Below are positions 14,750 through 22,003 of a stretch of 25,083 nucleotides of DNA, piece after piece. Positions within the stretch are counted from its first letter, which is position 1. Each line of letters begins with the position of its first letter. This stretch comes from Campylobacterales bacterium. GTDB lineage: Bacteria > Campylobacterota > Campylobacteria > Campylobacterales > QNZT01. A program made the translations under genes and the position numbers. The stretch lies in NCBI GenBank assembly GCA_027080605.1, contig JALWRO010000107.1:1-25083 (forward strand), read 5' to 3'. The notes below the pieces were generated by a model. The model did no database searches. It had not been told where the DNA came from and saw only the letters and a program-made list of their open reading frames with translations.

Positions 14750-14935
14750 ATGCAGGATATTATGGTTACGCTCGTTTTCATGATGGCTGTTTTGATGTTT
14801 TCGGTCTATCCGGCGATCAAAATTGTCGCGTTTATTGCCAAACGAAAAACACTCTCTTCCAAAATGGAAAATTATCTGACCCTTTTTTTTACGGTGCTTA
14901 TCTCTCTGGTTGCCGCAATTTTTCTGAAAATATAA
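14750..14935 (+). CDS. 61-aa two-helix membrane protein at the end of the nir operon, unknown function
   Basis: The peptide has two hydrophobic helices (about residues 4-29 and 43-60) joined by a short basic loop, KRKTLSSKMENY. AAAGGGA (14734-14740) lies inside the nirE 3' end nine bases before the ATG, and the gap to nirE is two bases, so it is most likely cotranscribed with the heme d1 genes. No family is recognised. With the 107-aa and 48-aa membrane proteins of the nor operon it is one of several tiny membrane proteins tied to denitrification here. The reading frame is short and could be spurious, but the spacing and ribosome site support it. Confidence 0.65.
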   Translation: MQDIMVTLVFMMAVLMFSVYPAIKIVAFIAKRKTLSSKMENYLTLFFTVLISLVAAIFLKI

Positions 14936-14975
14936 AACATATTCATTTTCCGCCGATATTGTAAGCATTAATACA

Positions 14976-16772
14976 ATGGGGCAAACAATGAACCGGTTTA
15001 AAGAACTTCCGCTTGCAAAGATGTTTTCGGTGATCATTTTTGCGATCGCCTTTATCGTCTCCACGGCGATACAGAGTGTCAAATATTATCAGAGTAAATC
15101 GATACTGGATGAAAATCTCGCTGTCAGGGCACAGGCGATTTTAGATTTTGCAAAATCGGTGGAACAGGGTAAACATTACAGTGTGCATAGTAAAGGTACC
15201 GTTTACAACGTGGTCGATCCGACTGCCGGTAAACTGAACAACCTGGAACGGCAAATTGTCGGGCAGATGGTGCAGACGCATCGTAAAACCGTACAAACGA
15301 AAACAGATGACTATTTCATAGAGGCGTATGTAACAAAAACGGGTAAAGTCGCCTATGTGGCGCTGAGTCTCGAAAGTTACGCCAAAGCGCTGAAAAATCT
15401 TGTTATCAGTTCCATTATTCTCTGGATTATCAATATCTCAATCTTGCTAACAATGATCAATTTTCTCTTTAAAAAGTTGATTGTCAACAGAATCAACGAA
15501 ATACTCGATATTATCGGCAAAGTTTCGGGAGGAAATTTTATCGACCGGGAAATATTCGATCCGGCACAGTTAAACAGAAAAAGCAAAAATGAACTCGATA
15601 AAATCTATGTCAGTCTTCATGAAATGATCCAGAGCCTCAAACCGGTTATCGAAGATGTGATCAAAAACAGCAAGGAAGTGGTCTTTGAATCGCTCTACGG
15701 ATACGGCAAAGTACAGGATAATGTATCGCTGATTCGAAAGCAGAACAGTTATGTTGAGGCATCGAACAGCAGTATTGACACGATTATGCAGATGAGCAAT
15801 TCTCTGGATGCACGTCTTCATGAATTGCTGGAGAAATCGGATAAATCGGTCAGGGCAGTCAAAGAGGGTCTTCAGGTTGTCAACGGCAACATGGACTCTT
15901 CGGAAGCAGTGATGACATCGATGGAGCATACAATGGTGCTTGTCGAAGAGCTCAAATCTTTTGCACAGGATATCTCCCAGACGCTTTCCAAAATCAGCGA
16001 CATCGCCAATGAAACCAACTTGATCTCACTCAATGCCGCCATCGAAGCGGCACGGGCGGGAGAGCATGGGCGTGGTTTTGCCGTGGTGGCGGAGAAGATT
16101 CGGCAACTGGCGGATATTTCACTGGAAAATGCCAGTCAAATCAACGGGATTATCGGATCGATTCAAAAAAATATCGATAGTGTTGCGAATAGTGCCGCAG
16201 AGACCAATGCGATTATCAAAACACTTGGCGAAAGCTCCGAAGTGCTGCACAACAATTTTACCGTGATCGATTCGGTGATTCAGGATACAGGCAATACGCT
16301 CAAAAATTTCAGTCAGGATTTTTCGGTACAGGAGGATCATCTCCAAAGTGTCCGCAAAGATCTGGGTGAAGTCAATCAGAGTTCTGCGGTGCTAAGTGAC
16401 AACTCCGGTGTAGTGGAAGAGTCGATCAACTCCATCACACAGCTGAGTGCCCATTTGCAAAATCTTTCAGATAAATTTGATGTAATGGTGGACAAAAGAC
16501 AGAGTGTACGCAAGCTGATTGTCCCGCCGATTACCGTGGAAGTGACCAACGGGAAACATACGATTTTCTGCTATGTGTACGACATTTCGGAAGGTGGTAT
16601 CTCGCTGATTGTCACCAAAAAAGATCCGCAGTTTGTCTGTCAGACCGGCGTGGTTTATACGATCAAATCCCAGGAGAACAGCATGCGTCTGGATGGCAGA
16701 AAGATTGAGATGGTCTATATTTTCAACAAGAAAGATGAGACAACTATGCGGGTAGGTGCCAAGTTTGTTTGA
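14976..16772 (+). CDS. Methyl-accepting chemotaxis protein with C-terminal PilZ domain
   Basis: The 598-aa receptor has membrane helix 1 (about 15-34), a small periplasmic sensor of about 105 residues (35-140), membrane helix 2 (141-165), a HAMP-like region and a long cytoplasmic coiled coil. The signalling tip reads ISDIANETNLISLNAAIEAARAG with EHGRGFAVVAEKIRQLAD (340-380). A PilZ domain follows (about 505-598). It has both c-di-GMP-binding signatures: R508-x3-R512 and D536-I-S-E-G-G541. The receptor should therefore connect a periplasmic signal to CheA while reading c-di-GMP. An alternative start at 14988 (MNRFKE) has a better-placed G-rich ribosome site, and TACAAT at 14972-14977 could be a -10 for it. 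Its position right behind the nir operon suggests, but does not prove, a ligand linked to nitrogen-oxide respiration. Confidence 0.9.
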   Translation: MGQTMNRFKELPLAKMFSVIIFAIAFIVSTAIQSVKYYQSKSILDENLAVRAQAILDFAKSVEQGKHYSVHSKGTVYNVVDPTAGKLNNLERQIVGQMVQTHRKTVQTKTDDYFIEAYVTKTGKVAYVALSLESYAKALKNLVISSIILWIINISILLTMINFLFKKLIVNRINEILDIIGKVSGGNFIDREIFDPAQLNRKSKNELDKIYVSLHEMIQSLKPVIEDVIKNSKEVVFESLYGYGKVQDNVSLIRKQNSYVEASNSSIDTIMQMSNSLDARLHELLEKSDKSVRAVKEGLQVVNGNMDSSEAVMTSMEHTMVLVEELKSFAQDISQTLSKISDIANETNLISLNAAIEAARAGEHGRGFAVVAEKIRQLADISLENASQINGIIGSIQKNIDSVANSAAETNAIIKTLGESSEVLHNNFTVIDSVIQDTGNTLKNFSQDFSVQEDHLQSVRKDLGEVNQSSAVLSDNSGVVEESINSITQLSAHLQNLSDKFDVMVDKRQSVRKLIVPPITVEVTNGKHTIFCYVYDISEGGISLIVTKKDPQFVCQTGVVYTIKSQENSMRLDGRKIEMVYIFNKKDETTMRVGAKFV

Positions 16773-16781
16773 TCTGTTCGT

Positions 16782-16823
16782 TTGATACCTGTCAACGGAT
16801 ATTTCATACTTTTTGATTATAAT
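16782..16823 (+). promoter_or_regulatory. FNR-type class II promoter of the SDR/GAPDH/AraC operon
   Basis: TTGATACCTGTCAA (16782-16795) is an FNR-type box with both half-sites nearly perfect. A perfect TATAAT (16818-16823) begins exactly 36 bases after the box begins. The predicted start is near 16830, one base before the SDR ATG. Confidence 0.72.
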
Positions 16824-16830
16824 AGCTATC

Positions 16831-17646
16831 ATGAAAAGCAATCAGAAAGTAGCGTTTATTACAGGGTGCAGCAGCGGTATGGGCAGGGAGAGTGCGCGGT
16901 ATCTTTCCCAAAACGGTTATACCGTTTATGCGGGTAGCCGTACACCGGAAAAACTCTCGGATATCGCTTCGCCCAACCTGCATCCCATTAAACTGGATGT
17001 TACCGATGCCGCATCTGTTGCCCATGCGCTGGAAGGTATCGACCGGATCGACGTGCTGGTCAACAACGCCGGTTACGGACTGGTCTCTACCGTCGAAGAG
17101 GTGACGGAAGAGGAGATGCTTTCGCAGTTTGAAGTCAACGTTTTCGGTGTGTTGCGGATGTGCCGGTATATTATTCCTCTCATGAGACGCCAAAACGGCG
17201 GGGTGATTATCAATATAAGCTCCTTTCTGGGAAAAATAGGATTGCCGCTTTTTACCTTTTACAACGCCAGCAAATATGCGCTGGAGGGGATTACCGATTC
17301 GCTGCGTTATGAACTGGAGGAGTTCCATATTCGGGTACATTCGATTATGCCGGGATTTTTCGATACCAACTTCGCGCGTGACAATCTTGTAATCAATGGT
17401 TCCCTTCTGAAAGAAGACTCCCCCTATGCCAAAACAGTTTCCAGACTCGTGCCGCTGATCAGCGAACAGATCAACCACGGCAACGATCCTTCTGAGATAG
17501 CCCGGATGATTCTGGAAATCGCCGAAAAGAGCGATGCACCTGCACGTCAGACAGCCGGAGACAAAGCGCGAAAATTTATTCCGATGCGTCGGGAACTGAG
17601 CGATGAGGATTTTGAGCGTCGGGTGAAAAGTTATTATGGCATCTAA
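16831..17646 (+). CDS. Short-chain dehydrogenase/reductase (classical SDR)
   Basis: The 271-aa protein has the classical NAD(P)-binding Rossmann motif TGCSSGMG (11-18), NNAG at 78-81, catalytic serine S130 or S131 (NISSF) and the Y144-x3-K148 pair (YNASK). Substrate is unknown; the general layout fits reduction of a carbonyl or oxidation of a hydroxyl group. The ATG at 16831 is chosen over an in-frame TTG at 16813, because the TTG lies within the promoter next to the -10. No ribosome site is present, and the transcript predicted from the -10 starts about one base before the ATG, so translation may be leaderless. The 3' end overlaps the GAPDH-like gene by 11 bases, giving a tight three-gene operon under an FNR-type box. 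Confidence 0.9.
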   Translation: MKSNQKVAFITGCSSGMGRESARYLSQNGYTVYAGSRTPEKLSDIASPNLHPIKLDVTDAASVAHALEGIDRIDVLVNNAGYGLVSTVEEVTEEEMLSQFEVNVFGVLRMCRYIIPLMRRQNGGVIINISSFLGKIGLPLFTFYNASKYALEGITDSLRYELEEFHIRVHSIMPGFFDTNFARDNLVINGSLLKEDSPYAKTVSRLVPLISEQINHGNDPSEIARMILEIAEKSDAPARQTAGDKARKFIPMRRELSDEDFERRVKSYYGI

Positions 17647-18640
17647 AAAGATTCGCGTTTTTATCAACGGTTTCGGGCGTATCGGAAGATGTGCGGCAAG
17701 GATCATCGCCGAAGACGACCGTTTTGTATTGGCAGGGGTGAATGATCTGTATGATTTTGTGCAGATGCGGCAACTCCTGCAATACGACTCTGTGTACGGG
17801 GCTTTTCCTCATGAAGTCTCACTATCCGGTGATAAGCTCTTTTTTGACGGGCAGGAAAGCGTGCTTTTCAATGTAGCCGATCCGGCAGAACTGGCGCTGG
17901 AAAATCTGAATATCGACGTGGTACTGGAGTGCAGCGGCTATTTTCTGACAGAGGAGTCCTGCCGACCCTTTTTGGAACGGGGTGCAAAAAAAGTGCTTAT
18001 TTCGACACCGCCGCAGGACGGTATGCCTGTTTATATATGGGGTGTCAACGATGCGGACTATGCCGGGGAAAGCATCGTATCTGCCTCCAGCTGTTCCGCC
18101 AATGCCATCGTTCCGCTGCTCAAAACGGTTGACGATGACTGGAGCGTGCGCAGTGCGATGCTCAGTATGTATCACAGTTACACCAGTTACCAGCGATTGC
18201 TTGACGGCAGCCACTACTCCTCGGATATACGCCGTGCATGCAGTGCCACGCAGAATATTATCCCTTTGCAGAGCAGTGCTGCACGCGCTACCGCCTCTTT
18301 TTTCCCACATCTTCATGAAAAGCTCTATGCCAAAAGTATTCGGGTACCGCTTGCCGCCGTCACCTTTTATGACATCTCTGTCCATATTTCCAAAAAGGTG
18401 CCAGAGGCGGATTTAGCAGCGCTTTTTCATGAAACGGTAGCAGAGAAGTTTGGGGAGACTCTGGCAGTTTCCGAAACGCCGAAAGTCTCTTCCGACTACA
18501 TCGCCGATCCGCACAGTGCGACGGTCGATTTGCCGTTGTGCAGTGTTGAGGAAGATTTGATCCGCATCGCTGCATGGCAGGATAACGAGTACGGCTACAC
18601 TTCCCGTCTTTTGGACATTGCCGCGACAGTAGCGAAATAG
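17636..18640 (+). CDS. Divergent type I glyceraldehyde-3-phosphate dehydrogenase paralogue
   Basis: The 334-aa protein matches phosphorylating GAPDH in length and order of motifs. These are INGFGRIGR (10-18), GVNDL (34-38), the catalytic cysteine C153 in SASSCSAN, the partner H180 (MYHSYTSYQ, 27 residues later as in GAPDH), ATQNIIP, and DNEYGYTSRLLD near the end. Several normally fixed residues differ: the Cys-Thr-Thr-Asn signature reads Cys-Ser-Ala-Asn, and the threonine-histidine pair before H180 is changed. It is therefore probably not the housekeeping glycolytic enzyme. An erythrose-4-phosphate dehydrogenase-like or other aldehyde-oxidising role is possible. It overlaps the SDR gene by 11 bases and is followed after two bases by an AraC-type regulator. 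Confidence 0.85.
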   Translation: MASKKIRVFINGFGRIGRCAARIIAEDDRFVLAGVNDLYDFVQMRQLLQYDSVYGAFPHEVSLSGDKLFFDGQESVLFNVADPAELALENLNIDVVLECSGYFLTEESCRPFLERGAKKVLISTPPQDGMPVYIWGVNDADYAGESIVSASSCSANAIVPLLKTVDDDWSVRSAMLSMYHSYTSYQRLLDGSHYSSDIRRACSATQNIIPLQSSAARATASFFPHLHEKLYAKSIRVPLAAVTFYDISVHISKKVPEADLAALFHETVAEKFGETLAVSETPKVSSDYIADPHSATVDLPLCSVEEDLIRIAAWQDNEYGYTSRLLDIAATVAK

Positions 18641-18642
18641 CG

Positions 18643-19566
18643 ATGGAGAGTCTCTTTTTCAATATTACCGACACCCGCTACAAAGTGACGGAAATCGTCC
18701 ATACAGAGGCATCTGTTTTCAGAAGGGTCGATATCTCCAACGGCGTCCTCTTTTTCGAAGGGAAACTGGTTGCACATGAAGAGCGGATACGGCTTGAGAA
18801 TATCGACGCATTTGTCATGGTGGTACTGGTTCGGCAGGGAAGCTGTCAGATCGAAGACCATCTTGGCGGGTACAGTGCGACGACACAGGAGGGCAGGGTG
18901 TCTATCTTCTGCTCTTCCCGACAGGATATGACGCTGACCGTGCCTGCTTCAGTGTGTGCGGAAGTGTTTGTTCTGTTTGTCTCGGATTTCTTTTTGAAAC
19001 GCTATCTTAGCGGGAAAAAAGAGGAACCGATCGATTTTCTCTACCGGATGCTTCGCGAAGAGATTACCCTCCGACCTGTCGATAACAAACCGGTCGATGC
19101 GCTGTCGCTCTACCTCGTGGAGAAGATTATTGCGGTGGAGAAGTGTCCTGTCATGAAGAGTTTGCGGGCGCAGGAGCTGCTGATAGAGTTCATGATACAC
19201 CGTTTCGGATTGCTGGATATCGTTCCCGAAACAATCAGTGAAGAGGAGCGAAAACTCGCACAGCGTGCCAGAGCGATGCTTCTGGAAAACTTTGTCAACC
19301 CGCCCGCCATCGAAACGATGGCACACCGCTGTGCCACCAACAGTTCCAAACTTAAAAAAGTCTTTAAAAAGGTCTATCAGACCACCATTCACGGCTATGT
19401 GCAGAAACTGCGTCTGGAAGAGGCAAATATGCTACTCAAAGAGCGTCGGCTCAGCATAGGGGAAGTGGCAAAACGGGTAGGCTACAGACACCAGGGCTAT
19501 TTCAGCAAACTCTTCTTTGAAACCTACGGTGTCTATCCCAAAGAGTTGACGCAAAATTTCCGGTAG
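18643..19566 (+). CDS. AraC-family transcription regulator of the SDR/GAPDH operon
   Basis: The 307-aa protein has an N-terminal effector domain of about 200 residues without clear identity and a C-terminal AraC DNA-binding domain (about 205-305). Two helix-turn-helix units are visible, AIETMAHRCATNSSKLKKVFKK and, as the family signature, the SIGEVAKRVGY/HQGYFSKLFFETYGVYPKEL region. Five cysteines are scattered over the chain (68, 90, 105, 168, 230), which could matter if it senses redox or nitrosative stress, but no metal motif is clear. The ATG lies two bases after the GAPDH-like stop, so it is cotranscribed and may regulate its own operon or the adjacent peroxidase gene. The effector is unknown. 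Confidence 0.9.
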   Translation: MESLFFNITDTRYKVTEIVHTEASVFRRVDISNGVLFFEGKLVAHEERIRLENIDAFVMVVLVRQGSCQIEDHLGGYSATTQEGRVSIFCSSRQDMTLTVPASVCAEVFVLFVSDFFLKRYLSGKKEEPIDFLYRMLREEITLRPVDNKPVDALSLYLVEKIIAVEKCPVMKSLRAQELLIEFMIHRFGLLDIVPETISEEERKLAQRARAMLLENFVNPPAIETMAHRCATNSSKLKKVFKKVYQTTIHGYVQKLRLEEANMLLKERRLSIGEVAKRVGYRHQGYFSKLFFETYGVYPKELTQNFR

Positions 19567-19587
19567 TGCTAAAATAAAATTCTTTTT

Positions 19588-19631
19588 GTGATAAAAGTCA
19601 CTTGAAAGCCCTTTACGATACGTGTTACAAT
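19588..19631 (+). promoter_or_regulatory. CRP/FNR-like box and extended -10 of the cytochrome c peroxidase gene
   Basis: GTGATAAAAGTCAC (19588-19601) is an inverted repeat holding TGAT-N4-GTCA, close to both FNR and CRP sites but lacking the outer T and A. TG-T-TACAAT gives an extended -10 at 19626-19631. The start-to-start distance is 38, two more than at the four other boxes, so activation by the same protein is less certain. Confidence 0.45.
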
Positions 19632-19663
19632 ACACAAGAGAATTCAATCGTAAGGAGGCTGCG

Positions 19664-21049
19664 ATGATGACGATTCCACGGCTGATAGGGATGACCCTTT
19701 TGACCATTGTGACAGTGTACGGCACACTCTGGTTTTTACCGAAAAAAGAGATTACCTATATGCCGGATGATCAGTTGCGCGCTTATGCGCTGAGTCACGG
19801 ACTTGCTCCGGTACCGAAGACCTATCATGAAATGCTGAAAGTGACGGATAACCCGGAAAACAGACTCTCTCCGGCTAAGATTGCACTGGGTAAAAAACTC
19901 TATTTCGACACTATCCTTTCCCGTGACAAAACGATCAGCTGTCAAAACTGTCACCTGCTGGAAGAGGGTGGGGATGACAACCTGCCTACCGCCATCGGCT
20001 TTCACGGTTTGGCAAATCCGAAACATCTCAACTCCCCGACGGTGCTCAATGCGGCACTTGCCAAACGGCAGTTTTGGGACGGACGAGCCAAAGATGTTGA
20101 AGAGCAGGCGGGCGGACCTATACAGGCGCCTTTTGAGATGAATATGACTCCGGATCTGGCAGTGAAGCGGGTCGCAGCAGTACCGGAATATCAGGAAGCT
20201 TTCCGTAAAGTCTTCGGTGGAGAGGGCAATGAAAGCGTGACATTTGCCAATATTCGCAAAGCGATCGGTGCCTATGAGCGCACCCTGCTGACCAGAAGTG
20301 CCTACGACCGGTTTCTGGAAGGGGATAACAATGCTATTGGTGCTGCAGCAAAAAGGGGCTTGAACCTTTTTATCCAGAAAGGGTGCAAAGGGTGCCATAC
20401 GGGAATGAGTGTCGGCGGGCAGAGTTTGCAGCAGTTTCCGCTGCGACGTGCGCTGGGGGATATTTTCAAAACAGAGCCGTTTCCGTTTCCTAACACGGGC
20501 GGTTTTCTGGGAAAAGAGGGACGCAGGATTTTCCGTGTACCTATTTTGCGAAATATCACCAAAACAGCCCCCTATTTTCACAACGGCGCGGTTAAAGAAC
20601 TCAAAGAGGCGATCCGTATCATGAGCAAGTACCAGATAGGTGAGGAGTTTAACGAAAAGCAGATATCAGATGTCGAAGCCTTTTTCAAAACGCTGGAGGG
20701 GGAGATCGTTCCGTATAATCTCAACCTGACACCCGGGGCAAATCTGGAAAAGATCAACCTCCGGGGAAGCGATCTGAGCCGGCGTGATCTTCATGAAATC
20801 AACCTCAAAAATGCCAACTTGCAAAACTGCGACTTTTTCGGCACCAACCTGAGCGGGGCGAATCTGACCGGGGCGGATGTGGCAGGGGCAAACTTTACCT
20901 CTGCCGACCTCAGTTTTGCAAATCTCAGTTTCGTCGATCTGAGCCATACCGACCTGATCGAAACGAAACTGGAAGGTGTAAACCTGGAACATGCCCTCTG
21001 GCGGGGCGGCAGGGTGTGTGGTCAGGGATCGTTTGGGAAGTGTCTGTAA
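19664..21049 (+). CDS. Di-heme cytochrome c peroxidase with C-terminal pentapeptide-repeat domain
   Basis: Counted from ATG 19664 this is a 461-aa protein (19667 is equally possible; AAGGAGG is at 19652-19658). An upstream GTG is rejected because it precedes the ribosome site. An N-terminal helix (about 7-25) anchors or exports it to the periplasm. The CcpA/MauG-type domain has heme sites C93-Q-N-C-H97 and C241-K-G-C-H245, FWDGR (137-141), RVPILRNITKTAPYFHNGAV (291-310) and a conserved methionine near 320. It should reduce H2O2 using cytochrome c electrons. After about residue 355 the chain becomes pentapeptide repeats (A/N-L-x-x-x; NLSGANLTGADVAGANF), ending CGQGSFGKC. Such a tail is not part of ordinary bacterial peroxidases, which end near residue 340. 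Confidence 0.9.
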   Translation: MMTIPRLIGMTLLTIVTVYGTLWFLPKKEITYMPDDQLRAYALSHGLAPVPKTYHEMLKVTDNPENRLSPAKIALGKKLYFDTILSRDKTISCQNCHLLEEGGDDNLPTAIGFHGLANPKHLNSPTVLNAALAKRQFWDGRAKDVEEQAGGPIQAPFEMNMTPDLAVKRVAAVPEYQEAFRKVFGGEGNESVTFANIRKAIGAYERTLLTRSAYDRFLEGDNNAIGAAAKRGLNLFIQKGCKGCHTGMSVGGQSLQQFPLRRALGDIFKTEPFPFPNTGGFLGKEGRRIFRVPILRNITKTAPYFHNGAVKELKEAIRIMSKYQIGEEFNEKQISDVEAFFKTLEGEIVPYNLNLTPGANLEKINLRGSDLSRRDLHEINLKNANLQNCDFFGTNLSGANLTGADVAGANFTSADLSFANLSFVDLSHTDLIETKLEGVNLEHALWRGGRVCGQGSFGKCL

Positions 21050-21151
21050 AAAGAAAACATATTTCACTAACTTTTAAATAAATTAAAATAATTTAATCAT
21101 TTTTCCATTTACCATTGGTTAAACAACTGTTATCGATCTGTAATTTTAGCG

Positions 21152-21160
21152 TGCTATACT
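21152..21160 (+). promoter_or_regulatory. Extended -10 promoter of the 50-aa peptide gene
   Basis: TG-C-TATACT (hexamer 21155-21160) lies 36 bases before the ATG of the 50-aa gene. The upstream 100 bases are very A/T-rich and hold no FNR-type box or clear -35. Confidence 0.5.
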
Positions 21161-21195
21161 TTCATCGTTTTTAAAAATAATGAAAGGAGTATGCT

Positions 21196-21348
21196 ATGAA
21201 AGTCGTTGAAAAAAGAGACAAAACTGTTCATGAAACGAAAACAGAGAAGAAAAGCTGGGTTGAATTGCTGCTTGAACGCAGGCTCAAAGCTTCTCATGAA
21301 AAGTCTTATCTGTTAGAAGATGAACCAAAAAATACCCGCAAATCGTAA
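21196..21348 (+). CDS. 50-aa charged cytoplasmic peptide, unknown function
   Basis: The frame starts at the second ATG after AAAGGAG (21183-21189); the first ATG (21191) stops after two codons. The peptide begins MKVVEKRDKTVHET and is rich in lysine and glutamate, with an amphipathic stretch KSWVELLLERRLKASH (19-34), and has no signal or membrane segment. An extended -10 lies at a proper distance upstream, so promoter, ribosome site and frame agree. It is flanked by the peroxidase and the M15 peptidase genes, both on the same strand. No family is recognised. It occupies most of the otherwise empty 327-base gap; the remaining A/T-rich bases hold no terminator that I can see. Confidence 0.6.
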   Translation: MKVVEKRDKTVHETKTEKKSWVELLLERRLKASHEKSYLLEDEPKNTRKS

Positions 21349-21362
21349 TGCTGAAAAAATGA

Positions 21363-21371
21363 TGCTATAAT
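21363..21371 (+). promoter_or_regulatory. Perfect extended -10 directly at the M15 peptidase start
   Basis: TG-C-TATAAT (hexamer 21366-21371) ends only five bases before the ATG at 21377. The predicted first transcribed base is at or next to the A of this ATG, implying leaderless translation, unless the true start lies further inside. Confidence 0.55.
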
Positions 21372-21376
21372 AGGGA

Positions 21377-21997
21377 ATGTTCAGATCCCTGTTATACATC
21401 GCACTGCTTATTTCTCCACTCTTTGCCGGACAGTCGGATACTGTCGTTTTACCCATTACCCCGGATATTGCCAAACGAATGATCGACGGTGGATCGTTTC
21501 ATGAAGAGTGTCCCGTACCCTTGTCCAAACTACGCTATCTTCATATCCGTTACCGTGACCTGGAAAACCGTACCCAAACCGGTGAATTGATTGTTCATGA
21601 AAGTGTGGCGGATGAGGTTGTGCAGCTATTTGCTCAGTTGTATCAAACCGGATTTCGGATAGCCCGTATGCAGCTGGTCAGTGCTTACGGTGCGGATGAC
21701 GAAGCGTCGATGCGTACGAACAACACTTCCGCGTTCAACTGTCGTTATATCGCCGGTACGAAAAAGTTTTCCAGACACAGTTACGGTAAAGCGATCGACA
21801 TCAATCCCCTTTTGAACCCCTGTGTCCAGAAAGGCGAAGTCTCTCCCGCTAACGCCGGGGCGTATTTAGAGAGAGAACAGAACCTCCCGGGAATGATCCA
21901 CCGCAACGATACTGTCGTACGACTCTTTAAAAAGTACGGCTGGAAATGGGGAGGTGACTGGCACTCTTTGAAAGATTACCAGCACTTTGAGAAGTGA
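21377..21997 (+). CDS. Secreted M15-family D-Ala-D-Ala carboxypeptidase-like peptidase
   Basis: The 206-aa precursor has a signal peptide (about 1-17, ending LFA) and an M15 zinc-peptidase domain. Zinc ligands and active-site motifs are visible: H134-x6-D141 in SRHSYGKAIDINPLLNP, and DWHSLKDYQHFE with H203 as third ligand and E205 beside it. This family trims peptide stems of peptidoglycan (VanY-, CwlK-like). Whether this one is a D,D- or L,D-carboxypeptidase, or an endopeptidase, cannot be told. No ribosome site precedes the ATG; see the overlapping -10. The stop lies six bases from the stop of the convergent AraC-GyrI gene. No functional link to denitrification is evident. Confidence 0.88.
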   Translation: MFRSLLYIALLISPLFAGQSDTVVLPITPDIAKRMIDGGSFHEECPVPLSKLRYLHIRYRDLENRTQTGELIVHESVADEVVQLFAQLYQTGFRIARMQLVSAYGADDEASMRTNNTSAFNCRYIAGTKKFSRHSYGKAIDINPLLNPCVQKGEVSPANAGAYLEREQNLPGMIHRNDTVVRLFKKYGWKWGGDWHSLKDYQHFEK

Positions 21998-22003
21998 AAA
22001 CGC

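Noticed and set aside
16813..16830. TTG at 16813 as SDR start
   Set aside because: It lies in the promoter, before and within the TATAAT that the FNR-type register predicts, so it would not be transcribed.
18600..19663. Expectation of a CRISPR array, IS element, tRNA or attachment site in the accessory region
   Set aside because: No tandem spaced repeats, transposase-like frames, tRNA-like cloverleafs or flanking direct repeats were seen here or elsewhere in the window.
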